Of a stretch of DNA of 64,000 nt, positions 29,886-37,819 are shown piece after piece. This stretch comes from Pseudoalteromonas nigrifaciens (lineage in GTDB: Bacteria; Pseudomonadota; Gammaproteobacteria; Enterobacterales; Alteromonadaceae), in the NCBI RefSeq assembly GCF_002221505.1, contig NZ_CP011037.1, positions 186,001 through 250,000 on the forward strand. Direction: 5' to 3'. The translations under genes and the position numbers were made by a program. Position 1 is the stretch's first letter; each line of letters opens with the position of its first letter. Below the pieces are notes generated by a model. The model made no database searches. It worked only from the letters and a program-made list of their open reading frames with translations, and had not been told where the DNA came from.

Positions 29886-30188
29886 ATGACGCGCTTTGAT
29901 TCGGTATATACCCCAAGGGATATTGCTGATCATGTAATGTTCAAACACATACTCGCGAGCACAGAGGTGTTAATTACAGATTTCCATAAAGGAGGTAGTG
30001 ATGGACGCTTTTCGAGTTCAAGAATTAACACCGCATTCGAATTAGGGCACTTTGTTTATTTTTTAGATTTTGAAAAGCCTGAAGTTTTGCATGCTACTGA
30101 CGCAGAACATTTCAATGCCCTTGCCCGTTCTATGGAAATTAAAGGATCAGATATCAAAAAACTTAGAGTGATAAGAGCTAATAAATAG
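29886..30188 (+). CDS. Small hypothetical protein, possibly a gene fragment
   Basis: A 100-residue ORF starting 24 nt after the previous one. The opening Y-T-P-R-D-I-A-D-H-V-M resembles the entry segment of N6-adenine DNA methylases, but no D-P-x-x-G-S-G or N-P-P-Y motif follows. It may be a short relic or an unrelated small protein. There is no convincing ribosome-binding site before the ATG at 29886. Confidence 0.4.
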   Translation: MTRFDSVYTPRDIADHVMFKHILASTEVLITDFHKGGSDGRFSSSRINTAFELGHFVYFLDFEKPEVLHATDAEHFNALARSMEIKGSDIKKLRVIRANK

Positions 30189-30529
30189 TGTTTAAATGGG
30201 AGCACAGCTTCAACTTCTAATTTAATAACAAGTACGCATTGGATTATAATCTCCAAAATGCATTAAACATTGCGCATAGGAATAAAACTATGCACTTGTT
30301 TTACATCGGTTTTAGGTGCTACTTCGAAGTTAAAGAACACCTAAAAATGAATTATTGAAAATTATAGATAAAGAAGTAAAACTAAATTATTTTAAGCATG
30401 TAATTTATTTTTTATCCCATCGTTCTAGATCGAAAGGCAAATTCGTAAAATATAATTTAATTCATTTTTTAACGAAATTTAAGTTAGTTTATATTGTTAA
30501 CTAACAAAATACTTTTACAGGTAATAATT
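30189..30529. other. 341-nt AT-rich gap without a gene
   Basis: No coding frame of note. It holds an imperfect inverted repeat around 30309-30347 (ttttaggtg ... cacctaaaa, loop about 20 nt) that may end transcription of the small ORFs, and very AT-rich sequence before the nuclease gene that could contain its promoter. Confidence 0.5.
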
Positions 30530-31651
30530 ATGGAAAGCCTTTTAGTCAACTTAAGAAAGTATCGTCCTCGGGAAAATACGGATCCCCTTGAAAACTTTAT
30601 AACAGAAGCATTTGCTTGGCTGTTGCGAAGTAACCGCGAGGTTTTACAGAGCGTATTCGAATGTATAAATAATAAATTGCAATCGTCAATTAGTGCACCC
30701 GATGGTGAAGTTTTTATATCAACGCAGGAAAATTTTAATAATAAGTTCCCTGATTTAGTTATAAGTTGGGAGACCTGCACCTTAGTGTTCGAACATAAAG
30801 TAAAATCAGACTTACATCAAAACCAGCTGAAAAACTATCGTGAGTATGCATCTGAAACTTATGACGATTACAGAATTATATTAATAACAGCTACTCCTTT
30901 TCAACATGCTCAAAATCCAGATGCAGCATTGTGCTGGGAGGATATTTATAAATGCTTAATAAGTTTAGTTGATAAAATAAATTATGAGCACGCAAGTTGG
31001 GCAATAGAAGATTTTTTATCATTACTTAAATCTGAAGGATTAGGACCAAAGTCCCCAATGAATCGTTTCTCTATTGCTCATTATTTAGAAGCAGTAAAAT
31101 TTATTGAGCAAGTTGACTCGATCTTTAAAACGGCTCAAAAACGAGAATGGCCGTTACAAACTATCGGGATGGAACCCGTATTTAAACGCCAAGGAACTGA
31201 GTCAAGAGTTGGGTTAGAATTTTGCCCTATCATTAAAAATAAAGGCAGGCAGTGGCTTCCCGGTATATTTTGCGGTGTGTTGCTCGATGGAAGAGATCAC
31301 GGAGTTAAAGAATTTATAAATAATGAATTAAAATTATGCTTAGTTTTTGATTTCAATCGAACAGGCCAAGAGATGATAAAAAATTCAGACAATTATAATA
31401 ATTTAAAAGCGTGTTTTAAATTATTATTTAATGATTGGGAGTATATAGATACTGCTGTAGATCCGAGAGCCAAGCATAATAAATGGCATCCAATTGTTAT
31501 TTTAAGGTCAATGCTTTCTTTGTTTGAACATGCCAATACTCATCAAGAGCAAGTAGATATAGTGCTAGAAGTTTTTACAGAATTACAAAATACACTCATG
31601 ATACAGCCTGAATTTATAAAGCTAGTTGAAGAGCTCACAGTGACAAAATAA
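30530..31651 (+). CDS. PD-(D/E)XK superfamily nuclease-like protein
   Basis: A 373-residue protein with a PD-(D/E)XK nuclease core of the PDDEXK_4 type: N-terminal helix T-D-P-L-E-N-F-I-T-E-A-F-A-W-L-L, then F-P-D-L-V-I-S-W at residues 73-80 and E-H-K at residues 88-90, i.e. P-D-x12-E-x-K. The remaining 200 residues (K-G-R-Q-W-L-P-G-I-F-C-G-V) have no family I recognise. Such stand-alone nucleases are common in restriction and defence DNA; the actual substrate is unknown. ATG 30530 is preferred (AGG 9 nt upstream). The gene is more AT-rich than the neighbouring core genes. Confidence 0.75.
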   Translation: MESLLVNLRKYRPRENTDPLENFITEAFAWLLRSNREVLQSVFECINNKLQSSISAPDGEVFISTQENFNNKFPDLVISWETCTLVFEHKVKSDLHQNQLKNYREYASETYDDYRIILITATPFQHAQNPDAALCWEDIYKCLISLVDKINYEHASWAIEDFLSLLKSEGLGPKSPMNRFSIAHYLEAVKFIEQVDSIFKTAQKREWPLQTIGMEPVFKRQGTESRVGLEFCPIIKNKGRQWLPGIFCGVLLDGRDHGVKEFINNELKLCLVFDFNRTGQEMIKNSDNYNNLKACFKLLFNDWEYIDTAVDPRAKHNKWHPIVILRSMLSLFEHANTHQEQVDIVLEVFTELQNTLMIQPEFIKLVEELTVTK

Positions 31652-31660
31652 AACGTTAGT

Positions 31661-31826
31661 GATTATATAAATGGGTTTAATAATAATCTTAGACCATATC
31701 ATTATAGCGCTAGCGTAGTGCTAAACGAGTTTAGGTTAGATACAAAAACTCTAAAACTGTGGCCAAATTTTATTGACCACTTGTATCTTGAGGCTTCTGG
31801 TACACAGTCAATGGGAGTGATTTTTT
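31661..31826 (+). pseudogene. Possible transposase C-terminal remnant
   Basis: An open stretch of about 55 codons without a start reads D-Y-I-N-G-F-N-N-N-L-R-P-Y-H-Y, which resembles the end of IS3-type transposases (Y-I-x-x-Y-N-x-x-R-P-H), then continues to a stop at 31826. Just after it, 31837-31868 (gcctgtacggattctgtgtaac) looks like an insertion-sequence end of the IS256 kind. Both resemblances are weak and from memory of family patterns. Confidence 0.3.
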
Positions 31827-31898
31827 AATGAATGGAAAATCTGTTGTGGAGCCTGTACGGATTCTGTGTAACTGCCCGTTTTTAGATTTTATTCATTA

Positions 31899-32615
31899 TT
31901 AAAATTCAAATTCTAATGCGAGCCTAAAACTATGATTTTTTTCTGATTGGCTTATCTCAGTGATAAAACCCGCTTCCCATTTTAATTGTTTTTGTCCATC
32001 AAAACGTTGCAAACCTATAAAACCAGGGCCAATTCCTACAAAGTCTTCACCTACGTAAACCTCAATAGATGGTTGAAAAGCAGAACGATACCGGTAGCGA
32101 TATTGTGCTCTAAACTCACTTTCCCATTCGTTTTGAATATCCTGCCCCCATTCATAAACCAAAAAAGCGTTTAATGTTAGGCTTGTTTTTCCAAACTCTT
32201 TTTCGATCACAAAACCCGAGGTTGCTTCGTATACATCTTCGTTATGTTTTTTTTCAAGCTCAAATAATGCGCCCCAATCAGCCCATAACTTACCTTGCTC
32301 AATTAACTGCCAGCGCAATTCAAGCTCGTAAGCTTCTAAGCTAAAATCGCCGTTATCGTCTCGCTCACCAACTAAATACCCTTCTAGTGCCATTGTATCG
32401 CTAATAGCACCACCACCACCTAAGCGCTGCGCTAATATATTGCCACTATCAGTTTGATGCGATACCAGTCGCCACTCAAACTCACGTTCAAAAGGTAAAA
32501 CATAGGGGTGATATACCTTATCAACAACAATACCATCAGCACTTGCCTGGGTTGGAAGTAACAACACACAAAAAGCGGTAAAACTAAGCGCTAAATATAG
32601 GTTGAGTGCTTTCAT
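31899..32615 (-). CDS. Outer-membrane beta-barrel-like protein
   Basis: Last gene of a ten-gene minus-strand series. The 238-residue protein has a signal peptide (about residues 1-26, T-Q-A-S-A-D), alternating hydrophobic/polar strands and a C-terminal Phe (L-A-L-E-F-E-F), the mark of an outer-membrane barrel. Repeated short Trp/Glu strands (W-R-L, L-R-W-Q-L, W-E-A-G-F) suggest about ten strands. Its ATG overlaps the stop of the FTR1-like gene by 4 nt. It may be the outer-membrane port for whatever the cupredoxin/FTR1-like pair handles; that is inference. Confidence 0.8.
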   Translation of the reverse strand: MKALNLYLALSFTAFCVLLLPTQASADGIVVDKVYHPYVLPFEREFEWRLVSHQTDSGNILAQRLGGGGAISDTMALEGYLVGERDDNGDFSLEAYELELRWQLIEQGKLWADWGALFELEKKHNEDVYEATSGFVIEKEFGKTSLTLNAFLVYEWGQDIQNEWESEFRAQYRYRYRSAFQPSIEVYVGEDFVGIGPGFIGLQRFDGQKQLKWEAGFITEISQSEKNHSFRLALEFEF

Positions 32616-33352
32616 ACACGTTCCTTAGTCATTGAAGCTGGAATAACGTAACAAATTAATAAAAATAACACGCTGCTTGTACTATATATAAGTACACTCA
32701 TTAAATCAGGAGTGGCCTCGTAACCAACAAGAGCACGCAGTACGCGGCCTAGCTCAGAGTTTTCGCTTAACAAATCACGTAAATCCCACACGGTTGAGGT
32801 GTTGGTAATTAAGTCTATTTGGCTTGCCAAATCCAGTGCGACTAATAACTTAGCCGCGCTGTTAAAAGCAAGCAAAGTAAAAAGCGGGTACATACCAAAA
32901 CGGTGCTTAATTGCATTCATTAAAAAGTACAGCAATACGCTAAAACTTAAACAAATTCCAACACCTAATAAAGTGCCAATAAATAAGCTTTGCCCTGCAT
33001 CATTATTTTGCCAAAAACTGGTGAGGTAAATAATATAGTGGCTTAAATACAGCGTTATTGTGCTTATAACTGCGATATAAAATGCCGCTGACTTTTGCTT
33101 TAGTGCAAATACCAACACAGCAATAAATATAGTAATACATAGCCCTATTTGTGAGTACTCTAACCCTTGGTATTCAAACCACTGGCTCACCCACGATGCG
33201 CTTTGCATGTACAAAAACGACATTACCGCGCCAATTAATACAGCAGAGCATATTCGCAAAGAACTCTGTTTTTTTACTACTTGTAGTAGCACTAATAAAA
33301 TAGCCACAGGTAGTAATTGATTAAGGCTCATGACTAAACTATTTATTAACAT
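32612..33352 (-). CDS. FTR1-like membrane protein lacking REXXE motifs
   Basis: A 246-residue inner-membrane protein with seven or so helices. The C-terminal part (W-D-L-R-D-L-L-S-E-N-S-E-L-G-R-V-L-R-A-L-V-G-Y-E-A-T-P) matches FTR1/EfeU iron permeases, which have W-D-x-S-x-L-L near this point and G-Y-x-x-x-P. However, the two REXXE motifs that bind iron in TM1 and TM4 are missing: TM1 reads N-Q-L-L-P-V and TM4 Y-L-S-H-Y-I-I-Y. Start at 33352 is supported by AAGGGG 6-7 nt upstream; it overlaps the cupredoxin gene by 14 nt. Probably an altered transporter or a receptor-like derivative. Confidence 0.8.
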   Translation of the reverse strand: MLINSLVMSLNQLLPVAILLVLLQVVKKQSSLRICSAVLIGAVMSFLYMQSASWVSQWFEYQGLEYSQIGLCITIFIAVLVFALKQKSAAFYIAVISTITLYLSHYIIYLTSFWQNNDAGQSLFIGTLLGVGICLSFSVLLYFLMNAIKHRFGMYPLFTLLAFNSAAKLLVALDLASQIDLITNTSTVWDLRDLLSENSELGRVLRALVGYEATPDLMSVLIYSTSSVLFLLICYVIPASMTKERV

Positions 33353-33692
33353 GCTGTGCCCCTTCATCGCTAACTATTACAACGCCCCTAGCTGTATTTG
33401 GCGAAAACTCACCAAAAAACTTGTAATACCCTTTACTAAGCGGTCCTATATAAATAATGCTTTTACGATTTGGGTAGAGCACTTTTTCTCTGTTTAGATC
33501 AAAACTATCAAACTCTTCTGGTGTACTATCTTGGTTTTCTATCAATAGCTTTACTTTTTTATTCGCGGGAATAGTAATTTGTGAGGGATAGAACAAGTGA
33601 TCTTTTAAAATAATAAGGTACTCTTTACTCGCCGCGTTAAACGACAAAAATAGCAAACAACAAAGGCATTGATTAAATAAACGTCTAGTCAC
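33339..33692 (-). CDS. Periplasmic cupredoxin-domain protein
   Basis: A 117-residue exported protein (hydrophobic N-terminus with C-L-C-C, mature from about residue 22). The rest is a cupredoxin_1 domain: F-Y-P-S-Q-I-T-I-P-A-N-K-K-V-K-L-L-I-E-N-Q-D, E-E-F-D-S and Y-K-F-F-G-E-F. Such domains are encoded beside FTR1 permeases, where they take part in periplasmic iron or copper handling. The canonical His-Cys-His copper ligands are absent, so type-1 copper is unlikely. GTG start with AGGAG 6 nt upstream; overlaps the kinase gene by 8 nt. Confidence 0.85.
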   Translation of the reverse strand: MTRRLFNQCLCCLLFLSFNAASKEYLIILKDHLFYPSQITIPANKKVKLLIENQDSTPEEFDSFDLNREKVLYPNRKSIIYIGPLSKGYYKFFGEFSPNTARGVVIVSDEGAQHVNK

Positions 33693-34998
33693 TTTTTACT
33701 CCTGTAAAAGTAATCTTCACGGTTAGCCCGCCTAAATGACTATTCGCTAAATGAATATTTGCGTCATAAATAGCAATTATGTGTTGAACAATCGCCATGC
33801 CTAAACCCGCGCCTTGCTCGCCTGATGGATGCTGATCGCCACCTACGCGATAAAAGCGATTAAATATTCGGTCTTTTTGCTCTTCAGTCATGCCTGAACC
33901 TGAATCATCTATTTGCCAACTATAGTCATTATTACTAGATGCTAATTTAATTATTATTTGACCATCATTAGGTGTGTATTTAATAGCATTACTGAGTAAA
34001 TTAGAGATAAGCGTCGTTAATGTAAACTCATCACCATTAATTACAAAATCATTACCTTCGAGGCTAATAGTTTGGTTTTTTTCGTCTATTTTATCGTATT
34101 GCTCCGACACGGCTTGTTGAGTAATAGTTAGCAATGACTGTTCACTAAACTGCTTTTGCCACTGTTCTGGCTGAGTGCGTCCTAAAATTAGCATTTGTTC
34201 AACAATATTACTTAAGCGATTAATACCTTGTGACATTGCTTTTAATTCTTGATTATTTTGCGAGTTACTTTGTTTATTAGCTAAATTATGTACATTAATT
34301 TTTAGACTACTAAGCGGAGTACGTAACTCATGAGCTGCATCTGAGGCAAAAAAGCGCTCTCGTAAGTAGGCAGTTTCTACTCGTTTAAATAAATCGTTTA
34401 AACGATTAATAACAGGTTTAATTTCTTCGTCGGTTACTTGCCAGTTAATTGGGGTAAAGTCGTTTGCTTGGCGAGAAGCCAACTGCCTAGACAGTCGGGT
34501 AAGAGGGGCTAATGCGTATTTAACAAAAAAGCTTATAAAAATAGCAAGCAGAGGAACTGCCCATAACATAGGTAACATTGCCGATAAAATAACGGCTTCA
34601 GCTAATTCAAACCGCTTTGCCATAGGTTCAGCAACGATAACCTTACGAGTATTTTTTCTCATTACAAACACTCGCATACGTTGCCCTGCTAAATTTGCAG
34701 TTTGAAGTCCTTCACTAAAATTAACACAGTTATTTGGTAAACTCGATGAGCCACTAAGTAAACGATTATTATGCCAAATTTGGTACAACAACTGAGCACT
34801 ATTACTACTTACTTGTGCTGCATTTGTGGTTAGTGCTAATGGTTGTTCAATTAAAACGCCAGCCACTATTTTAAGCTCATTATCAAGTAAGTTTTCACCG
34901 TGGTGCATGCTTTTTTGATAGCCTTTTACTAATGCTAAAAAACAGGTTAGCACCATCATTGAAAGTAAAATTAAGGTCAGGCGTTTACGAATAGACAT
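33685..34998 (-). CDS. Two-component sensor histidine kinase (QseC/PmrB type)
   Basis: Membrane sensor kinase of about 437 residues: TM1 near residues 10-30, a periplasmic loop of about 110 residues, TM2 near 140-160, HAMP, the phospho-accepting H-box A-A-H-E-L-R-T-P-L-S-S-L-K near residue 224, then N-box N-L-L-S-N-A-I-K-Y-T-P-N and G-box G-A-G-L-G-M-A-I. ATG 34998 is chosen because GAGG lies 6 nt upstream; TTG 35004 adds two residues. It lies between its response regulator and a cupredoxin gene, so it may sense metal or a product of the operon. Confidence 0.93.
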   Translation of the reverse strand: MSIRKRLTLILLSMMVLTCFLALVKGYQKSMHHGENLLDNELKIVAGVLIEQPLALTTNAAQVSSNSAQLLYQIWHNNRLLSGSSSLPNNCVNFSEGLQTANLAGQRMRVFVMRKNTRKVIVAEPMAKRFELAEAVILSAMLPMLWAVPLLAIFISFFVKYALAPLTRLSRQLASRQANDFTPINWQVTDEEIKPVINRLNDLFKRVETAYLRERFFASDAAHELRTPLSSLKINVHNLANKQSNSQNNQELKAMSQGINRLSNIVEQMLILGRTQPEQWQKQFSEQSLLTITQQAVSEQYDKIDEKNQTISLEGNDFVINGDEFTLTTLISNLLSNAIKYTPNDGQIIIKLASSNNDYSWQIDDSGSGMTEEQKDRIFNRFYRVGGDQHPSGEQGAGLGMAIVQHIIAIYDANIHLANSHLGGLTVKITFTGVKSD

Positions 34999-35024
34999 TT
35001 TCAACCTCGAAATATAAACATACT

Positions 35025-35684
35025 CTAACGCTTACCAACCACGTAGCCGATACCACGTAAGGTTTTAATAAAATCGCTAGGGAATTTTTTACGAAGATGA
35101 TGAATATGTACCTCTATGGCATTAGAGCCAACTTCTTCACCCCATTGGTAAAGTTTATTTTCGAGCTGTTGTTTTGATTGCACCCTTCCCAGATTTTCCA
35201 TCAGCGCTTTTAAAAGCATGTATTCTTTTCGTGGTAGGGTAAGTGATTGCCCACTTAGCAATACTGTATGGGCAGAAGTATCCATTACTACATCACCACA
35301 GCGCAATAAGCTTGATTGTGTTTGATTAATGCGCCGACTTGCTACTCGCAATCGAGCAAATAACTCAGCGGGGTCAAACGGCTTTGCAAGGTAGTCATCA
35401 GCCCCCATATCAAGCCCTTTAACTTTGTCGTCAATACCGCCGCGAGCAGTTAAAATAACCACCGGAATAACTTTTTTTTGCGATTTAATATGTTTTAAAA
35501 CTTGCGAGCCGTCGCCATCAGGTAATCCTAAATCGAGAATAACAAGCTCAATTTCACCACTAGAAAGGCACTCTAAGGCGTGTTTTACTGTGCCACTGTG
35601 CTCTACGCTGTAGCCCTCTTGGCGCAAAGAGCGAATAAGCCCTTGTGCCACTAAGGCATCGTCTTCAACAAGTAATAAATGCAT
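35025..35684 (-). CDS. OmpR-family response regulator (QseB/PmrA type)
   Basis: A 219-residue regulator: receiver domain with L-V-E-D-D, phospho-acceptor Asp in L-V-I-L-D-L-G-L-P-D-G-D-G near residue 51 and K in A-K-P-F near residue 101; C-terminal winged helix with R-K-E-Y-M-L-L and V-H-I-H-H-L-R-K-K-F. It closely resembles QseB/PmrA, which bind CTTAA-N6-CTTAA; such a repeat precedes the first gene of this operon (39987-40002), so it may control the whole series including itself. Partner kinase 20 nt downstream. Confidence 0.93.
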   Translation of the reverse strand: MHLLLVEDDALVAQGLIRSLRQEGYSVEHSGTVKHALECLSSGEIELVILDLGLPDGDGSQVLKHIKSQKKVIPVVILTARGGIDDKVKGLDMGADDYLAKPFDPAELFARLRVASRRINQTQSSLLRCGDVVMDTSAHTVLLSGQSLTLPRKEYMLLKALMENLGRVQSKQQLENKLYQWGEEVGSNAIEVHIHHLRKKFPSDFIKTLRGIGYVVGKR

Positions 35685-35691
35685 TGTGTGT

Positions 35692-36339
35692 TTATCTTTT
35701 TAGTTTTTTATCTACTTTTACTAATAGCTGGCTAATTGCTTGTTGACGATATTCATCTGCTTTTGCACGAGTATCACGAATGCCCGCTGCTTGTGCTACA
35801 AGTAGTCGTGCTTTAGCTTGTTTATAATCGCCTTCGCCATACAAGTATTCACCGTATAAGTAATTAGTATCAATGCCTTTGAGATTAAAAGCGAGTGCTT
35901 GTTTAAATAATTTTTCAGCTTTGTCGTCATCACCAAAACCAATTGGCCAACCAGGTACTTTGCTGTAAAGCGTTGCAAGGCTTGCGTAAGCCGATCCATT
36001 TAATGCAGCACCATCTATTGAAAGTGCATTTTCAAGTGACGCTTTTGCCTCTTTTGCTAAACCAAGTGCACCCAAGCCACCTTTTGCGCCGGCAAAACTA
36101 GCTAACACAATACCATTCCAAATATGCGGTTGTGCCGAGTTAGGGTAGTTTTCAACAAATAACGCGCTTTGCTCACTTAATTGCGTAAACGCATCTATTT
36201 GCGCATCGTCTTCAAGCTCGTAGTTGGCAATAGCCCACTTTTGTTGAATAGAAATTAGGTCTTGCGCTTCATCTGCCTGTACTACGGTGGTAAATATAGC
36301 CGTTAATATTAAATAAAATGCGAGTGTAAATTTATACAT
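35692..36339 (-). CDS. Exported TPR-repeat protein
   Basis: A 215-residue protein with a signal peptide (residues about 1-22, V-V-Q-A-D) and helical repeats of TPR type: A-L-G-L-A-K-E-A-K-A-S-L-E-N-A-L-S-I-D and A-E-K-L-F-K-Q-A-L-A-F-N. Probably periplasmic and a scaffold or binding protein. It stands between the SDR gene (23 nt) and the regulator gene (7 nt), joining the biosynthetic-looking half of the operon to the regulatory half. Confidence 0.8.
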   Translation of the reverse strand: MYKFTLAFYLILTAIFTTVVQADEAQDLISIQQKWAIANYELEDDAQIDAFTQLSEQSALFVENYPNSAQPHIWNGIVLASFAGAKGGLGALGLAKEAKASLENALSIDGAALNGSAYASLATLYSKVPGWPIGFGDDDKAEKLFKQALAFNLKGIDTNYLYGEYLYGEGDYKQAKARLLVAQAAGIRDTRAKADEYRQQAISQLLVKVDKKLKR

Positions 36340-36362
36340 AATTTTGCCCTTGTGTGTGTTTG

Positions 36363-37133
36363 TTAACTTAAAAAGCGTTTAATTTTAGGAAGTTGCTTTG
36401 CAATAGCGTTATCAACAACGCTTGGGAATACGCCATTTATGCGTGCAAATAATTTTTCAGGAAAACCAATAAAGCGCCTTGTTTGGTTTGAACTTATTAG
36501 TGCTAATAACTCTTGAGCAACTAATTCTGGCGAGTCCATTTTATTACCGAGCTCTTTATTTATTGCCCGCGCTTTACTGCTATTAATAGATGTATCTGTT
36601 GCTCTTGGTGCTAAATAGGTCACTTTAACGCCTGAACCATTCAACTCACGTGATAATGCCTCTGTAAAGCCACGTAAACCAAATTTACTGGCGCAATAAA
36701 GCGTTTGAAACGGGTAGCCAATACTGCCAAACGATGATCCCACATTAACAATAGTGCCTTTGGTATACTCTAACTGTCCTAAAAATAGCTGGCATAGTTT
36801 AATAGGCACCGACAAATTAGTCATGAGCATATTATCTATTTGCTCATTACTTGTGTGCTCAAGGCTTTGCATTGTATTTATACCTGCGTTATTAATAAGT
36901 AATTTAACGTCACCGAGTTGCTTGGCTTTTATTGCTAGGTCAATACGTGTTGTATCGTCGGTTAAATCGCCTGTAAATATTTCACTGTCTGGGCATTCAC
37001 GGCTCAGTTTTTCAAGGGCTTGGGTATTTCGCCCTACAAGTAGTAACTTCCACCCTTTTGCATATAGGGCTTTAGCAATTGCTTGCCCTATTCCGCCTGT
37101 TGCACCAGTGAGCACACATAAAGAACTACTCAT
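36363..37133 (-). CDS. Short-chain dehydrogenase/reductase
   Basis: A 256-residue NAD(P)-dependent oxidoreductase with T-G-A-T-G-G-I-G-Q at residues 9-17, N-N-A-G-I near residue 85, Ser near 140 (V-G-S-S-F-G) and active site Y-C-A-S-K (Tyr and Lys four apart). The cofactor loop G-R-N-T near residue 33 favours NADP(H). The substrate is unknown; in this operon it may reduce an aldehyde or ketone made by the oxidase or ligase (inference). ATG overlaps the preceding gene by 4 nt. Confidence 0.88.
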   Translation of the reverse strand: MSSSLCVLTGATGGIGQAIAKALYAKGWKLLLVGRNTQALEKLSRECPDSEIFTGDLTDDTTRIDLAIKAKQLGDVKLLINNAGINTMQSLEHTSNEQIDNMLMTNLSVPIKLCQLFLGQLEYTKGTIVNVGSSFGSIGYPFQTLYCASKFGLRGFTEALSRELNGSGVKVTYLAPRATDTSINSSKARAINKELGNKMDSPELVAQELLALISSNQTRRFIGFPEKLFARINGVFPSVVDNAIAKQLPKIKRFLS

Positions 37134-37819
37134 GCCAATTTGCCTTGTGCACTTGCTTTAAAAAGTGGTTCGTCATCGAGTCCACGAAATATATCGCCGT
37201 ATAAACGATAAAAGCGCTTTGCACCATGAAGTATGGCTTGTTGATCCGCCTCGTCTGTTATTTGGTTCATAAGGTTTTCAAAAAACTTTACATGCTCTAT
37301 ATCAAGTGCACCGTGAGAGGTTAAATAACTAAATGCTTTTTTAGGTAAGCCCACAGCATTTGCAATGTTTGAAGCCGCGCCATCAGCAAGCGCTATAGAA
37401 GTGCCTTCAAGTACATGCACCATGCCAAAAAAACTCAGCGGGTTTTTACGTGCAATGGAGTCGTACGCATACGACACCATCATTTCGGTAGCAAATTGCG
37501 GCTGACTACACCGTACTGTTTCTTTGTCAAAACCACAGGCTGCAATATCATTAAGTACCCATTCTTGATGACCTATCTCTTCTTCAATGTATTCTGCGAC
37601 GGCTTCGCGCAGCCACTCTTGTTCGTCGGTTAATCGTGCACCAACCGACATCATTAAAGGCACAGTGTGCTTAACATGGTGATACGCTTGCACTAAAAAC
37701 GAGGCATATTCTTCAAGTGATGCTTCGCCTTTAAAAACACGCTGGATAATCGGCGCTGCAAGCAGGTAATTTTGCTCTTGTTTAGTTTGCTCTTTAAGGG
37801 TGTTAAAAAAATCACTCAT
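37130..37819 (-). CDS. Heme-oxygenase-like diiron oxidase (HDO/TenA-like)
   Basis: A 229-residue all-helical protein of the TenA/heme-oxygenase-like fold. Residues placed as metal ligands in HDO enzymes (UndA, CADD, SznF) are present: E81 with H84 (E-I-G-H), E138 (V-L-E-G) and H169-D173-H176 (S-H-G-A-L-D-I-E-H), a spacing of +4 and +7 as in CADD. The thiamin-salvage Cys of TenA is not seen in its usual place. It is probably an iron-dependent oxygenase or decarboxylase rather than a thiaminase; the substrate may be the acyl group activated by the ligase encoded just upstream. Overlaps both neighbours (8 nt and 4 nt). Confidence 0.82.
   Translation of the reverse strand: MSDFFNTLKEQTKQEQNYLLAAPIIQRVFKGEASLEEYASFLVQAYHHVKHTVPLMMSVGARLTDEQEWLREAVAEYIEEEIGHQEWVLNDIAACGFDKETVRCSQPQFATEMMVSYAYDSIARKNPLSFFGMVHVLEGTSIALADGAASNIANAVGLPKKAFSYLTSHGALDIEHVKFFENLMNQITDEADQQAILHGAKRFYRLYGDIFRGLDDEPLFKASAQGKLA

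Noticed and set aside
30001..30045. ATG with a perfect GGAGG upstream inside the 100-codon ORF
   Set aside because: The frame ends after 14 codons; the Shine-Dalgarno match is probably chance.
37130..37819. Thiaminase II (TenA) for thiamin salvage
   Set aside because: No thiamin genes nearby and the ligand pattern fits metal-dependent oxidases better.
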